Below are positions 1-8,185 of a stretch of DNA of 64,000 nucleotides, piece by piece. Made by a program: the position numbers and the translations under genes. The stretch's first letter is position 1. The number at the start of each line of letters is the position of its first letter. Below the pieces are notes generated by a model. The model made no database searches. It was not told the origin of the DNA and saw nothing but the letters and a program-made list of their open reading frames with translations. The stretch is from assembly GCF_022458895.1 (NCBI RefSeq), contig NZ_JAINFL010000015.1, positions 76,748-140,747 on the forward strand, given 5' to 3'. The DNA is from Roseihalotalea indica (GTDB lineage Bacteria > Bacteroidota > Bacteroidia > Cytophagales > Cyclobacteriaceae).

Positions 1-1296
1 GGTTTCGCCCATCATATGAGAACCTACGCGCCATACTCCCCATTGAGGGTTCAGCAGGTTTTCTTTCAATGAGGCGCCAACGCCCTCGTATTCCCGGTCT
101 ACCTGCCGATGGGCACTAAACCCTGACGCGTAGCCCCGCAGAAAGTCGGTTTCCTGCTGGTATACATTGCGGAACCGGGGGATGTACCCCGACGTTGGTC
201 GTCGGCCCACCGTAGTATTTTGCAGTTCTCCTTCGTACGATGCGGAAATACGGGCCCGGTAGTTATGAAACGCTACGTACTTACCCAGTAAACCATTATC
301 GTTACCCAGACCTTCCGGAAAGCGGTTGGAGGTAGAGTTTAGCAGGATCAGATTGGTGTTTAGCGCACTGGCATTTGCGAAAATAATGGGGGCATAAAAT
401 ACAATCTCCTCTTTACTTTCGGCATCAATCACCCGCACTCCAGTCGCTTGCTGCTTGGCTTCATCGTAGATGATGGAATGTACTACCGAGTTGGGTCGAA
501 GCTTCAGGTTACCGGTTTTAGCCGCCCAGGGTAAGGTAGAAGAATTACTGCTAAAGTAGCCTCCGAAGGGGCAGCCGCGCTGGCAGAGGTTGCGGTTCAT
601 GCATTGCCCCCGTCCCTGCTCCAGGTGTACTGCCTGTGGCTCGGAAAGGTGAGCGCAGCGGGCAATAATCAAATTGCGGCCTTTGTACTGGCTTTCTACT
701 TTTTCTTTAAAGTACTTTTCTACGCAGTTCAGCTCCATCGGCGGCAGAAACTCACCGTCCGGCAGGTTATCCAGACCGTCTTTGTTACCGGAAATCCCGA
801 CAAACTTTTCCACATAACTGTACCAGGGAGCGATGTCCTGATAACGGATGGGCCAGTCTACGGCAAAACCATCCCGAGCGGGGCCTTCAAAATCATAGTC
901 GCTCCACCGTTGGGTATGGCGCGCCCACAGCAGTGACTTTCCGCCAACCTGATAGCCTCGTATCCAGTCGAAGGGCTTATCCTGCACGTAGGGATGCTCT
1001 TTATCTTTCACAAAGAAATGCTCAGTATCTTCCTTAAAAGCGTAGCAGCGGGCAATCACCGGGTTTTCGCTGGTGATTTCTTCCGGCACGCGCCCCCGGT
1101 GTTTAAACTCCCAGGGCATCATGTTGGTGGTAGGGTAATCTTTGATGTGCTCTACATTGCGCCCTCGCTCCAGCACCAGTGTTTTCAGTCCTTTTTCCGT
1201 AAGTTCTTTCGCCGCCCATCCGCCGCTCATGCCCGAGCCAATCACGATGGCATCATACGTACGGTTGTCTTTACTATCTATATTGAAATAAGCCAT
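1..1296 (-). CDS. GMC family oxidoreductase (gluconate/choline dehydrogenase type), C-terminus beyond window
   Basis: FAD-dependent sugar or alcohol oxidoreductase of the GMC superfamily. The frame is open from the ATG at 1296 to the left edge, about 432 residues, so the C-terminal GMC domain is cut off. A Rossmann FAD motif GSGMSGG lies at residues 20-26, followed by the helix and the acid VLERG typical of the ADP-binding fold. VGGKSLLW near residue 115 and a Cys-rich patch (CMNRNLCQRGCPFGG) match gluconate 2-dehydrogenase large subunits. The start overlaps the stop of the preceding subunit-3 gene (TAATG), so the two are probably translationally coupled and form one complex. No signal peptide is seen; export by the partner's Tat signal is an inference. 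The substrate is unknown. Confidence 0.88.
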   Translation of the reverse strand, partial: MAYFNIDSKDNRTYDAIVIGSGMSGGWAAKELTEKGLKTLVLERGRNVEHIKDYPTTNMMPWEFKHRGRVPEEITSENPVIARCYAFKEDTEHFFVKDKEHPYVQDKPFDWIRGYQVGGKSLLWARHTQRWSDYDFEGPARDGFAVDWPIRYQDIAPWYSYVEKFVGISGNKDGLDNLPDGEFLPPMELNCVEKYFKEKVESQYKGRNLIIARCAHLSEPQAVHLEQGRGQCMNRNLCQRGCPFGGYFSSNSSTLPWAAKTGNLKLRPNSVVHSIIYDEAKQQATGVRVIDAESKEEIVFYAPIIFANASALNTNLILLNSTSNRFPEGLGNDNGLLGKYVAFHNYRARISASYEGELQNTTVGRRPTSGYIPRFRNVYQQETDFLRGYASGFSAHRQVDREYEGVGASLKENLLNPQWGVWRVGSHMMGET

Positions 1297-1856
1297 TACA
1301 TTACTATTAATCCGTCGGTTGATACACACGCCTGATACTCGCCAGGCACTAACTTGTAGGGAAATTTTTTGGTCATGATATACTCAGAACTCATGAAGCC
1401 CTGAATAGTATACCCTTTGGTCAGATCGAGAAACGACTGTACGTCCTCCAGCCCCGGCATAGCTTCTGCCTGACTCTCGTCCAGAGCCATCATCTGAGCT
1501 AGCATTTCCTCATTCTTCTGCTGATCCTTTTGCGGGAAAGAGGTTTCGAAATGCTCTTCAACAAACGGAACAAACTTCTGAAGACCGCTAACAAAGGCTT
1601 GCTGATCTTCTTTGGGCAGACAGTCGTCTACCATCACCAGCACGAACTGATACAGATCTAGGTCTTCGGCACCGGGCACCTCACCCGACGGGATGATAAT
1701 TTCGGTAATCTGAGCCAGAAGGTCTTGATGATCCAGGTCTATTTGTAAATTATTAAGGGCTACGGCCACTCGCTCGGGGCCAAAGTTACAGGAGGGTAGC
1801 CAGGCAATGCCTCCGGCTATCAGGGCGGCCTGTTTTAAGGCGGCTCGTCTATTCAT
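1296..1856 (-). CDS. Gluconate 2-dehydrogenase subunit 3 family protein, Tat lipoprotein
   Basis: Small subunit that accompanies GMC-type dehydrogenases in the periplasm. The 186-residue protein starts with a twin-arginine signal (RR at residues 3-4, then a hydrophobic stretch) that ends in a lipobox-like LPSC at residues 20-23, so it may be exported folded and lipidated. The mature part is acidic and helical, with DLYQFVLVMVDDCLP and SFLDLTKGYTIQGFMSSEY, the segments usual in the subunit 3 family. It is immediately upstream of the GMC oxidoreductase, with a TAATG stop/start overlap. This arrangement (subunit 3, then the large subunit) is common in Bacteroidota. The family call is firm; the complex's substrate is not visible. 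Confidence 0.85.
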   Translation of the reverse strand: MNRRAALKQAALIAGGIAWLPSCNFGPERVAVALNNLQIDLDHQDLLAQITEIIIPSGEVPGAEDLDLYQFVLVMVDDCLPKEDQQAFVSGLQKFVPFVEEHFETSFPQKDQQKNEEMLAQMMALDESQAEAMPGLEDVQSFLDLTKGYTIQGFMSSEYIMTKKFPYKLVPGEYQACVSTDGLIVM

Positions 1857-1875
1857 GAGAGAAGGTTATTTATAT

Positions 1876-1910
1876 TTGCGACATTCCTTACTTACCGCGT
1901 AAGGTCGCAA
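1876..1910. promoter_or_regulatory. Interrupted palindrome between divergent genes (candidate operator)
   Basis: Between the divergent oxidoreductase operon (start 1856) and the cupin gene lies a two-part inverted repeat: TTGCGA (1876-1881) pairs with TCGCAA (1905-1910), and CCTTAC (1886-1891) pairs with GTAAGG (1899-1904). Four extra bases sit on the left side. A TATATTTG box (1871-1878) fits the Bacteroidota -7 consensus TAnnTTTG on the plus strand and overlaps the left arm. The position suggests a regulator site or an mRNA hairpin controlling one or both genes. The role is inferred. Confidence 0.4.
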
Positions 1911-1958
1911 TAATTTGAGAAAGATGTGCTGTAAATGTTATCTTTTATCCAGAATATC

Positions 1959-2354
1959 ATGAATGATACACTCACCGATAACGACTCTTTAAAACAGATC
2001 GATATGCAGGAACACAGAATTTCTCCTACGAATGCTTTGCATCATCTTAGCCAGCAAAGTGCGGAGTTTGCTACTCTTTTTGAGCACGGTACGCTTTCGG
2101 TAGAGATATATAAGCCCGACAGCGTAGACCGCCAGCAGCCTCACGAGCGAGATGAGATTTATGTGGTAATTGCCGGGAAAGGTGATTTTTATAACGATGG
2201 GAAGACAACGCCTTTTGCGCCCGGCGATTTTTTATTTGTACCGGCTGGCGTAGAACACCGCTTCCTTAACTTTACCGAAGATTTTGCTACCTGGGTATTT
2301 TTTTACGGTCCCTCCGGTGGTGAGCTTCCTAAAAAGCCGGGTACAGAATCTTGA
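1959..2354 (+). CDS. Cupin domain-containing protein
   Basis: Small single-domain cupin of 131 residues. The metal-binding core is clear: PHERDEIYVVIAGKGDF (motif 1, with His and Glu) followed by PGDFLFVPAGVEHRF (motif 2, with His). I chose ATG 1959; ATG 1935 (eight residues longer) and ATG 2004 (MQEHRISP) are also possible, and no strong ribosome-binding site decides. The last 26 bases overlap the 3' end of the convergent permease gene. It is divergent from the gluconate-dehydrogenase-like pair and may share its control region. Related proteins are uncharacterised small cupins; no substrate can be named. Confidence 0.8.
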   Translation: MNDTLTDNDSLKQIDMQEHRISPTNALHHLSQQSAEFATLFEHGTLSVEIYKPDSVDRQQPHERDEIYVVIAGKGDFYNDGKTTPFAPGDFLFVPAGVEHRFLNFTEDFATWVFFYGPSGGELPKKPGTES

Positions 2355-4122
2355 TCACCCCTAGTACTGTAGCCAGATAAACTACCGTCACGGGCAGGCC
2401 AATCCGGAAGAAGTCTTTGAAATTATACCCGCCTGGTCCGTATACAATGAGGTTGGTCTGGTAGCCAATAGGTGTGAGAAAAGCAGCCGATGCTGCGAAC
2501 GCTATGCCTAAGTAAAAGGGCATTCCGTCTAGTTGCAGGGTGTTGCTGATGGAGTAGGCTAACGGGAAAACGATAGAAACCGCCCCCACATTGGTGATAA
2601 AAGAAGTTAACACAGTGGTAATCAAAAGCAAACTTGCCAGCACCATCGTAGGTCCGAACTGTTGGGTAATCTTCAGGATTCCCTGCGCTAATAAATCACC
2701 GCTGCCCGTGGCAATCATAGCCTGGCCCAACGCCAGCGAGAACACCAGAATGCCTACCATATTAATATCAACGTCCCGTTTTATATCAGCCAGTGATACC
2801 ATACGCAACCCCACCATGGTGGCAAAAATAACCAGCAAGGCTGTGAATAATGATAGAAAACCAGCGATTAACGCGCCAATAGCCGCCAGTGTTACGGTCA
2901 AAAATAAGAAGGTATTCTTTCGCTTAGGTTGCAGAAATTCTTTCACCTGAGAGACAATGAAAATATCTCGGTACAGGTCTACCCGATTGCGAAAATCCCG
3001 GCCAGCGTACAACAGTAGCAAATCACCCTGCCGTAATTTAATCTCACCAATTTTACCGCTCAGCCGCTCACCATTGCGGTGAATAGCTACGATAGCAGCA
3101 TCGTACCGGTTTCGGAAATCAATCTCTTTGGCAGTATAGCCAATCAGGTTAGAGTGTGCCCCTACCACAGCTTCAATCACTTTTACCGTATCCTGATCTT
3201 TCGTTTCGGCATACTGAGGAAGCACAAGGCCCCGCCCGTTGCTGGTAAGATCAAAGATAAACTCGGTAGCCCCGGCAAAGATCAGGACATCATCGCGCAG
3301 CAGTGTCTCCTTTGGGTCTACAGGCGAAATAACTTCTTTCGTACGGATAATTTCTACCAGATACATACCTCGCAGGTTCCGCAGTCCGGCTTCATTGATG
3401 GTCTTACCGATCATGGGCGAACTAGCATCTAGCGCAGTTTCTACCAAGTACTCCCGCTGATTCTCCCGAAAGCTGTTGAGAATATCCTGATGATCGGGCA
3501 GTAAACGGTAACCGATAAGCACAATGAATAAGATACCGGTAATGCATACCGCACTACCAACGAAGAACAGGCTTAAACTAGAGATACTTCCTATACCATT
3601 GCTGGTCATAAACCCATTGAGCACCAGTGTAGTAGAGGTACCGATTAGTGTAATCATCCCGCCCATAATGGTGGCATACGATAGGGGTATTAAGAGCCGA
3701 GACGGACTCACGTTGTATTTCCTGCCCCAGTTAAAGACGTAGGGGGTCATGAGGGCTACTACCGGCGTATTGTTAATGAAAGAGGAAAGGGCAGCTACCT
3801 GCACCATCATCCGCAGCAAAAAGCTTCGGTAGCTTAAGGGTGTATTACGCTTGCCTAAGTGGTAGATGCGATCAATGAATGACTCAATCTGAAAGTTTTT
3901 GCTGATGGCTGAACTCAGCACCACCAATAGTACCACACTGGCAATGGACTCGTTGGAAAAGCCCATAAGCATCTCTTTCGGAGTGAGGATGCCAAGCAGG
4001 ACTAGCCCTAGTACCACCCCTAGAAATCCTACTACTGGCCGTACCCATTCTCGATAAATGGCTACAAATAGTAGCAGAATGCTTCCTATTGTGATAATTT
4101 GCTGCAAAAATTCAGGTAACAT
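2329..4122 (-). CDS. SLC13 family permease with two RCK_C (TrkA-C) domains
   Basis: Inner-membrane transporter of the divalent anion/sodium symporter type (SLC13/DASS; CitMHS-like). The 597-residue protein has membrane segments in residues 1-210, then two cytosolic TrkA-C/RCK_C modules at about 215-300 and 310-395 (ALDASSPMIGKTI and AVVGAHSNLIGYTAKEI), then a second membrane half from about 405. Signature stretches include SSFINNTPVVALMTP and FITNVGAVSIVFPLAY, the paired NTP/NVG loops of the family. Insertion of two RCK_C domains between the halves is the usual design of this bacterial subgroup. Transported ions in the family include sulfate and dicarboxylates; which applies here is not visible. 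It overlaps the cupin gene tail to tail. Confidence 0.88.
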   Translation of the reverse strand: MLPEFLQQIITIGSILLLFVAIYREWVRPVVGFLGVVLGLVLLGILTPKEMLMGFSNESIASVVLLVVLSSAISKNFQIESFIDRIYHLGKRNTPLSYRSFLLRMMVQVAALSSFINNTPVVALMTPYVFNWGRKYNVSPSRLLIPLSYATIMGGMITLIGTSTTLVLNGFMTSNGIGSISSLSLFFVGSAVCITGILFIVLIGYRLLPDHQDILNSFRENQREYLVETALDASSPMIGKTINEAGLRNLRGMYLVEIIRTKEVISPVDPKETLLRDDVLIFAGATEFIFDLTSNGRGLVLPQYAETKDQDTVKVIEAVVGAHSNLIGYTAKEIDFRNRYDAAIVAIHRNGERLSGKIGEIKLRQGDLLLLYAGRDFRNRVDLYRDIFIVSQVKEFLQPKRKNTFLFLTVTLAAIGALIAGFLSLFTALLVIFATMVGLRMVSLADIKRDVDINMVGILVFSLALGQAMIATGSGDLLAQGILKITQQFGPTMVLASLLLITTVLTSFITNVGAVSIVFPLAYSISNTLQLDGMPFYLGIAFAASAAFLTPIGYQTNLIVYGPGGYNFKDFFRIGLPVTVVYLATVLGVIKILYPAF

Positions 4123-4249
4123 ATGGTAAAAAATCGTATGCTTACTAGCGATTACTTACGCAAAAGTAACAGTTTATGTAATAAAAAAGTCATAATTAAA
4201 CTAAAAATAATAAAATTTTCTCCGATGACCTTCATATTTTGCTAAGATA

Positions 4250-4705
4250 ATGCCTGCAAGTTTACCACTCCTTAATTTACCCACGTTTTCTCACCAGATT
4301 ACTCAGCAGGCATCTAATCACCTTATTTTTGACGCAATCCGCAAAAAATACGTAGCCCTTACCCCTGAAGAATGGGTGCGCCAGCATTTTGTTCATTACC
4401 TGACCGGCCACCTGCATTACCCCAAAGTCTGGATCAGTATTGAAGGTGCTTTATTGGTGAATGGCAAAAAAAAACGAGCGGATATTGTGGTTTATGGAAG
4501 AGATGGGCAACCGTTTCTGGTAGTAGAATGCAAATCATATGATGTTAAGCTGGGCGCGGCCACTTTCCAGCAGTCCTCTCTCTACAATTATACATTGCAG
4601 GCACCCTATCTGGTAATTACTAACGGCATGAAACACTATTGCTGCCGCATTAACCGCCAGCAGCAAACATTTGAGTTTCAATCTGGCCTTCCGGAATACC
4701 CTTGA
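4250..4705 (+). CDS. Type I restriction enzyme R N-terminal-like (HSDR_N_2) PD-(D/E)XK fold protein
   Basis: A 151-residue protein consisting only of the nuclease-like domain found at the N-terminus of HsdR subunits. The PD-(D/E)XK elements are visible: an early Glu (ISIEGALL), then RADIVVYGRDG with the Asp, then LVVECKSYDV with the E-x-K pair, and a following QSSLYNYTLQAPYLVITNG strand. No helicase domain follows, and no restriction methylase or specificity genes are near. Such stand-alone genes are common in Bacteroidota next to housekeeping genes, so a DNA-maintenance role is as likely as restriction. It is divergent from the permease and convergent with alanine dehydrogenase. Confidence 0.82.
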   Translation: MPASLPLLNLPTFSHQITQQASNHLIFDAIRKKYVALTPEEWVRQHFVHYLTGHLHYPKVWISIEGALLVNGKKKRADIVVYGRDGQPFLVVECKSYDVKLGAATFQQSSLYNYTLQAPYLVITNGMKHYCCRINRQQQTFEFQSGLPEYP

Positions 4706-4715
4706 TGGTGAATAG

Positions 4716-4763
4716 TGATGAATGATTAATGACTAGTGAAACCAAGACATTAATCATTCATCA
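4716..4763. repeat. Perfect 16-bp inverted repeat between convergent genes (terminator or small palindromic repeat)
   Basis: Arms TGATGAATGATTAATG (4716-4731) and its exact complement (4748-4763) enclose a 16-base loop. It lies between the stops of the HSDR_N-like gene and alanine dehydrogenase. There is no T-run, so it is not a classical terminator. A similar AT-rich palindrome with TAATGATTGATGA arms occurs at 20084-20134, which suggests a small dispersed repeat family that may also stop transcription. Confidence 0.6.
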
Positions 4764-4770
4764 TCAATTA

Positions 4771-5889
4771 CTATATGTGCAAGTGCTCTTCTACCGGAAC
4801 GTGCGGCAGGTCAAAAGCATCGGCTACACTTTGGTAGACTACATCGCCCCGAACCACATTAAGGCCTAGTTTTAGCGGAGTGGAAAGGCTACAGGCTTTT
4901 TCCCAGCCCAGGTTAGCCAGTTGTAAAGCGTACGGCAAGGTAGCGTTGGTGAGGGCCAGCGTTGAGGTATAAGGAACGGCGCCCGGCATGTTGGCTACAC
5001 AATAGTGCAGCACATTATCAATCACGTAAGTTGGGTTTTCGTGAGTGGTGGGCTCGCAGGTTTCAATACAGCCTCCCTGATCTACCGCTACATCTACCAA
5101 CACAGTTCCAGGTTCCATTTCTTTCAGCATATCGCGCGTAATGAGTTTAGGGGCTTTTGCTCCAGGAATCAGCACTGCGCCCACAATAAGATCGTGGGTA
5201 CTGATGAGTGAGCGAATGTTAAATTCATTCGACATAAATGTATTCACGTTAGCCGGCAGAATATCGGCCAGGTAACGCAGGCGGTTGAGGTTGGTATCCA
5301 TCAGGGTTACATCGGCACCTAGCCCTGCCGCCATCTTAGCCGCCTGGGTACCGACCACGCCCCCACCTAAAATCAGCACTTTGGCCGGGCGCACACCGGG
5401 AACGCCACCTAGCAAAATACCCCGCCCCTGCATGGGTTTTTCCAAGTACTTGGCTCCTTCCTGAATAGCCATTCTACCCGCTACCTCCGACATGGGAATG
5501 AGCAACGGCAAGCTGCGGTCGGGCATTTCAACGGTTTCGTAAGCCAGGCATATCGCGCCGCTCTTCATCATAGCCTGGGTGAGGGCTTCACTGGAGGCGA
5601 AATGGAAATAGGTGAATACGAGCTGGTCTTTCCGTACCAGTTTGTATTCGGGCTCAATAGGTTCTTTCACCTTCATGATCATTTCGGCTGCTCCGTACAC
5701 AGCTTCAATGGAAGGCACTATTTCGACACCCGCTTCCTGGTATTGTTCATCCAAAAATCCGCTGCCTAGCCCGGCGCCTTGCTGCACCTTCACCGTATGG
5801 CCAATCTTTGTTAATTCTTTCGCTCCGGCGGGGGTTAAGGCCACGCGGTTCTCATTATTCTTTATTTCCTGAGGCACTCCAATAATCAT
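4771..5889 (-). CDS. ald: Alanine dehydrogenase
   Basis: Catalyses NAD-dependent oxidative deamination of L-alanine to pyruvate and ammonia, in the cytoplasm. At 372 residues the protein has the normal family length. It begins MIIGVPQEIKNNENRVALTP, with the substrate-contacting Arg in RVALTP. MKVKEP carries the conserved Lys and TYFHFASS the conserved His. The NAD-binding Rossmann motif is VLILGGGVVGTQAA (about residues 170-183), followed by the acidic VTLMDTN. DVAVDQGGCIETCEPTTHENP is the conserved active-site segment with the catalytic Asp. It looks monocistronic. The call is firm; tail residues are intact. Confidence 0.96.
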   Translation of the reverse strand: MIIGVPQEIKNNENRVALTPAGAKELTKIGHTVKVQQGAGLGSGFLDEQYQEAGVEIVPSIEAVYGAAEMIMKVKEPIEPEYKLVRKDQLVFTYFHFASSEALTQAMMKSGAICLAYETVEMPDRSLPLLIPMSEVAGRMAIQEGAKYLEKPMQGRGILLGGVPGVRPAKVLILGGGVVGTQAAKMAAGLGADVTLMDTNLNRLRYLADILPANVNTFMSNEFNIRSLISTHDLIVGAVLIPGAKAPKLITRDMLKEMEPGTVLVDVAVDQGGCIETCEPTTHENPTYVIDNVLHYCVANMPGAVPYTSTLALTNATLPYALQLANLGWEKACSLSTPLKLGLNVVRGDVVYQSVADAFDLPHVPVEEHLHI

Positions 5890-6021
5890 GAGAATGAGAT
5901 TAATATGTATGTTTAAAATAAGGGCGCAAATATACGGTATACTGTCTGTTTTGTATAAACGCCCTGACGCAAAAAAAGCTCACCCAATCCGGATAAGCTT
6001 TGTAGAGTTTCTTAGAACTGA

Positions 6022-6474
6022 TTATTCTTTTTCTTTGAGAATGACTCCATCCGCCACAAACGAAAGCTGGGTTTTGGGTTCGGTAATCGAGCTTATTTCC
6101 TCTTCCGAGAGCCCCGCATCTTCGGCATAGTGCCTCTGGTCTTCTACTGATACGGTATCCATCAGGGCCTGGCCTTCAATTACCACCGTTTGGCCGGTAA
6201 TATCTTTGGGTACAAAAAAGCCATAATCTTTAAAGCGAACCATCATTTCCTGGTTATTGCCCATGTTCACCGTCATCCAGCAACCCTTCATCTGGCATAC
6301 GCCGGTCACCTCACCGCTTACTTTGGTTTGAGTGCTTCCGGTTTTTACTAGAGCATTCACCAATTCATCAGAAGGAACAATATTCTCTTCGGTAATCTTC
6401 TCGCCGAAATACTCCTGCGCCTCGGCAAGGTGTACGGTCAAGCAAAGAACCAATGCATACAAACAGGTTTTCAT
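6022..6474 (-). CDS. DUF4920 domain-containing protein, secreted
   Basis: Probable periplasmic protein of about 150 residues. I place the start at 6474 (MKTCLYALVLCLTVHLAEAQ), which gives a clean Sec signal peptide cleaved after AEA; a longer frame from 6552 would add 26 residues that hide it. The mature part carries EVTGVCQMKGCWMTVNMG with a Cys pair and YGFFVPKDITGQTVVIEGQ, the core of DUF4920 (PF16267-type), whose fold is OB-like. Function in the family is unknown; the Cys pair could bind metal or form a disulfide. It lies between ald and a DUF427 gene on the same strand. Confidence 0.82.
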   Translation of the reverse strand: MKTCLYALVLCLTVHLAEAQEYFGEKITEENIVPSDELVNALVKTGSTQTKVSGEVTGVCQMKGCWMTVNMGNNQEMMVRFKDYGFFVPKDITGQTVVIEGQALMDTVSVEDQRHYAEDAGLSEEEISSITEPKTQLSFVADGVILKEKE

Positions 6475-6572
6475 AAGATGAGGTATTAACTGGATAAAGG
6501 TATGTTGAAAGTCGTAATCATTTCTGTTTTTCGAAAACGGAAGAAGCGTCAATTAAATTCCTAATCACCCAT

Positions 6573-7061
6573 TTACCAGTCTCGCGTACCGCTTCCTCCT
6601 TTAAAAGGTCCTACGATTTTTTTAGTGATCCAGCCACCGTAAAAATCGCCCTCCTGCGCCTGCACCCGTTCATCACCTATGTAGCAGGCACTCATTTTTC
6701 CCGGATAAAACGCCACATAATCTTTCAAAGACTCATATCCTTTCACCGGATTAGGGTAAAACCAGGCCGACTCGGGTGCTTCTTCCTCCCCCACCCGAAC
6801 GGTATAATAGTTTGCCCGACCTTTAAATTCGCAATAGGTTGTCTGTTGGGTCAGGTGCAAAAATTCCATCTTACAATCTTCAGGATGAATGTAATAGACC
6901 GGTGGATGGCTGGTTTCCAGCACGCGCTTAGCCCGGTTGGTATCGGCAACTATGGCTCCGTTAAATACCACCCTTACATGCTGGCTTTCATTTTCTACTT
7001 GGGGCGGACGCGGATAATCCCATACAGATTCCTGCCCGGGTTTAGGGGTAATGCGTTTCAT
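6573..7061 (-). CDS. DUF427 domain-containing protein
   Basis: Cytosolic protein of 162 residues matching DUF427, a small beta-rich fold of unknown function. Characteristic stretches are ESVWDYPRPPQ near the start, VVFNGAIVADTNRAKRVLETSHPPVYYIHPED (shown here by its ends), TYCEFKGRANYYTV and the closing GDFYGGWI. The family is widespread in bacteria and fungi; no catalytic residue set is established. It starts at ATG 7061 and precedes the DUF4920 gene on the same strand with about 100 bases between them, so co-transcription is possible. Confidence 0.85.
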   Translation of the reverse strand: MKRITPKPGQESVWDYPRPPQVENESQHVRVVFNGAIVADTNRAKRVLETSHPPVYYIHPEDCKMEFLHLTQQTTYCEFKGRANYYTVRVGEEEAPESAWFYPNPVKGYESLKDYVAFYPGKMSACYIGDERVQAQEGDFYGGWITKKIVGPFKGGSGTRDW

Positions 7062-7105
7062 GGTCAGGTTGTTTTTTTATCATAAACACTATACCAGAAT
7101 GAAGG

Positions 7106-7137
7106 TTTGATGTAAAAACCTGTATAGGGTACTTTTA
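7106..7137 (+). promoter_or_regulatory. Bacteroidota-type promoter for the endonuclease/exonuclease/phosphatase gene
   Basis: TTTG (7106-7109) and TACTTTTA (7130-7137) are separated by 20 bases, close to the primary sigma factor consensus of Bacteroidota (TTTG, then TAnnTTTG). The start codon follows 14 bases downstream, so the leader would be very short. Confidence 0.5.
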
Positions 7138-7151
7138 ACGAAATCTACCGT

Positions 7152-8150
7152 ATGAACATTCTTAGAAAGGTTATTTTTTATCTGGTCATTTTAGTGAGTG
7201 TTGCCATCATAGGGGTTACGATGCTGTCTCTGTTATACGACGTCAATGTGTGGTGGATCAAAACACTGGATTTCCCTCGCGTACAGTGTTTTTTCATTCT
7301 TCTGCTGTGTTTGCTGGGTTTTATTTTCCTGAATCGGCACTGGTCGTGGGGCGCTAAACTGTTAATTTTGGGATTGGTATCTTCTGTGGGATTGCAGGCC
7401 TATTTTATTTACCCGTATACCAGCCTGCCCGCCAAAGTTGTACCCTCGATTAATTCCGACTCAGCCTCCGACGCCTCAACCGTGAGCTTACTCATTGCCA
7501 ATGTTTATATGTATAACCGCAAGGCTAATGCTTTTCTGGATATTGTCCAAGAAGCCGACCCGGATATGGTGCTGGTGATGGAAACTGACCAGTGGTGGAT
7601 GGATGCAATACAACCCCTGCAAAACCAATACGCTTACCATCACGAATATCCCACTAGCAATACCTACGGTATGGGACTTTACTCCCGATTTCCGATGCTG
7701 GATATGCAGACCGAATTTTTCCAGCACGATAGCGTACCGTCTTTTCATACCCAAGTGCAGTTACCGTCCGGTCGCACCTTTATGTTTCACGGAGTGCACC
7801 CGGTGCCGCCCGTCCACAGCGAGCACCCGGATAATGCGGGCGAAAAAGAGATAGAAATTATTAAAGTGGGGCAAATGATCACCCAGGAGCAGCAACCCGC
7901 CATAGTGGCCGGTGATTTCAATGATGTAGCCTGGTCGCATACCTCCCGTTTGTTTCATACCGAAGGACAACTGTACGATACCCGGATTGGCCGTGGTCTG
8001 TACAGCTCCTTTGATGCCACTTCATCCATCATGCGCTGGCCGCTAGATCATATCTACGTGACCAAAGAGTTTAAAATGATCACACTTCAGCGCCTCGACA
8101 AATTCGGTTCCGACCACTTCCCCATTTACGGAGAACTGGTACTAGAGTAG
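7152..8150 (+). CDS. Endonuclease/exonuclease/phosphatase family protein, membrane-anchored
   Basis: Metal-dependent phosphodiesterase or phosphatase fold (332 residues). Three membrane segments occupy about residues 5-28, 40-60 and 68-90; the catalytic domain follows and should face outward. The conserved EEP residues are visible: Asn in LLIANVYMYN, Glu in VLVMETDQWW, the GDFND motif and the final GSDHFPIYGEL with the catalytic His. Similar membrane-anchored EEP proteins are common in Bacteroidota; targets may be nucleic acids, lipids or sugar phosphates and cannot be told here. It has its own promoter and is convergent with aspS. Confidence 0.88.
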   Translation: MNILRKVIFYLVILVSVAIIGVTMLSLLYDVNVWWIKTLDFPRVQCFFILLLCLLGFIFLNRHWSWGAKLLILGLVSSVGLQAYFIYPYTSLPAKVVPSINSDSASDASTVSLLIANVYMYNRKANAFLDIVQEADPDMVLVMETDQWWMDAIQPLQNQYAYHHEYPTSNTYGMGLYSRFPMLDMQTEFFQHDSVPSFHTQVQLPSGRTFMFHGVHPVPPVHSEHPDNAGEKEIEIIKVGQMITQEQQPAIVAGDFNDVAWSHTSRLFHTEGQLYDTRIGRGLYSSFDATSSIMRWPLDHIYVTKEFKMITLQRLDKFGSDHFPIYGELVLE

Positions 8151-8185
8151 AGCTTGCACACTTAACTTTCTCTATTTAGAGTCAA

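Noticed and set aside
604..1335. Plus-strand open frames over the oxidoreductase gene
   Set aside because: The opposite strand encodes a convincing GMC protein with an FAD motif; these frames are its shadows.
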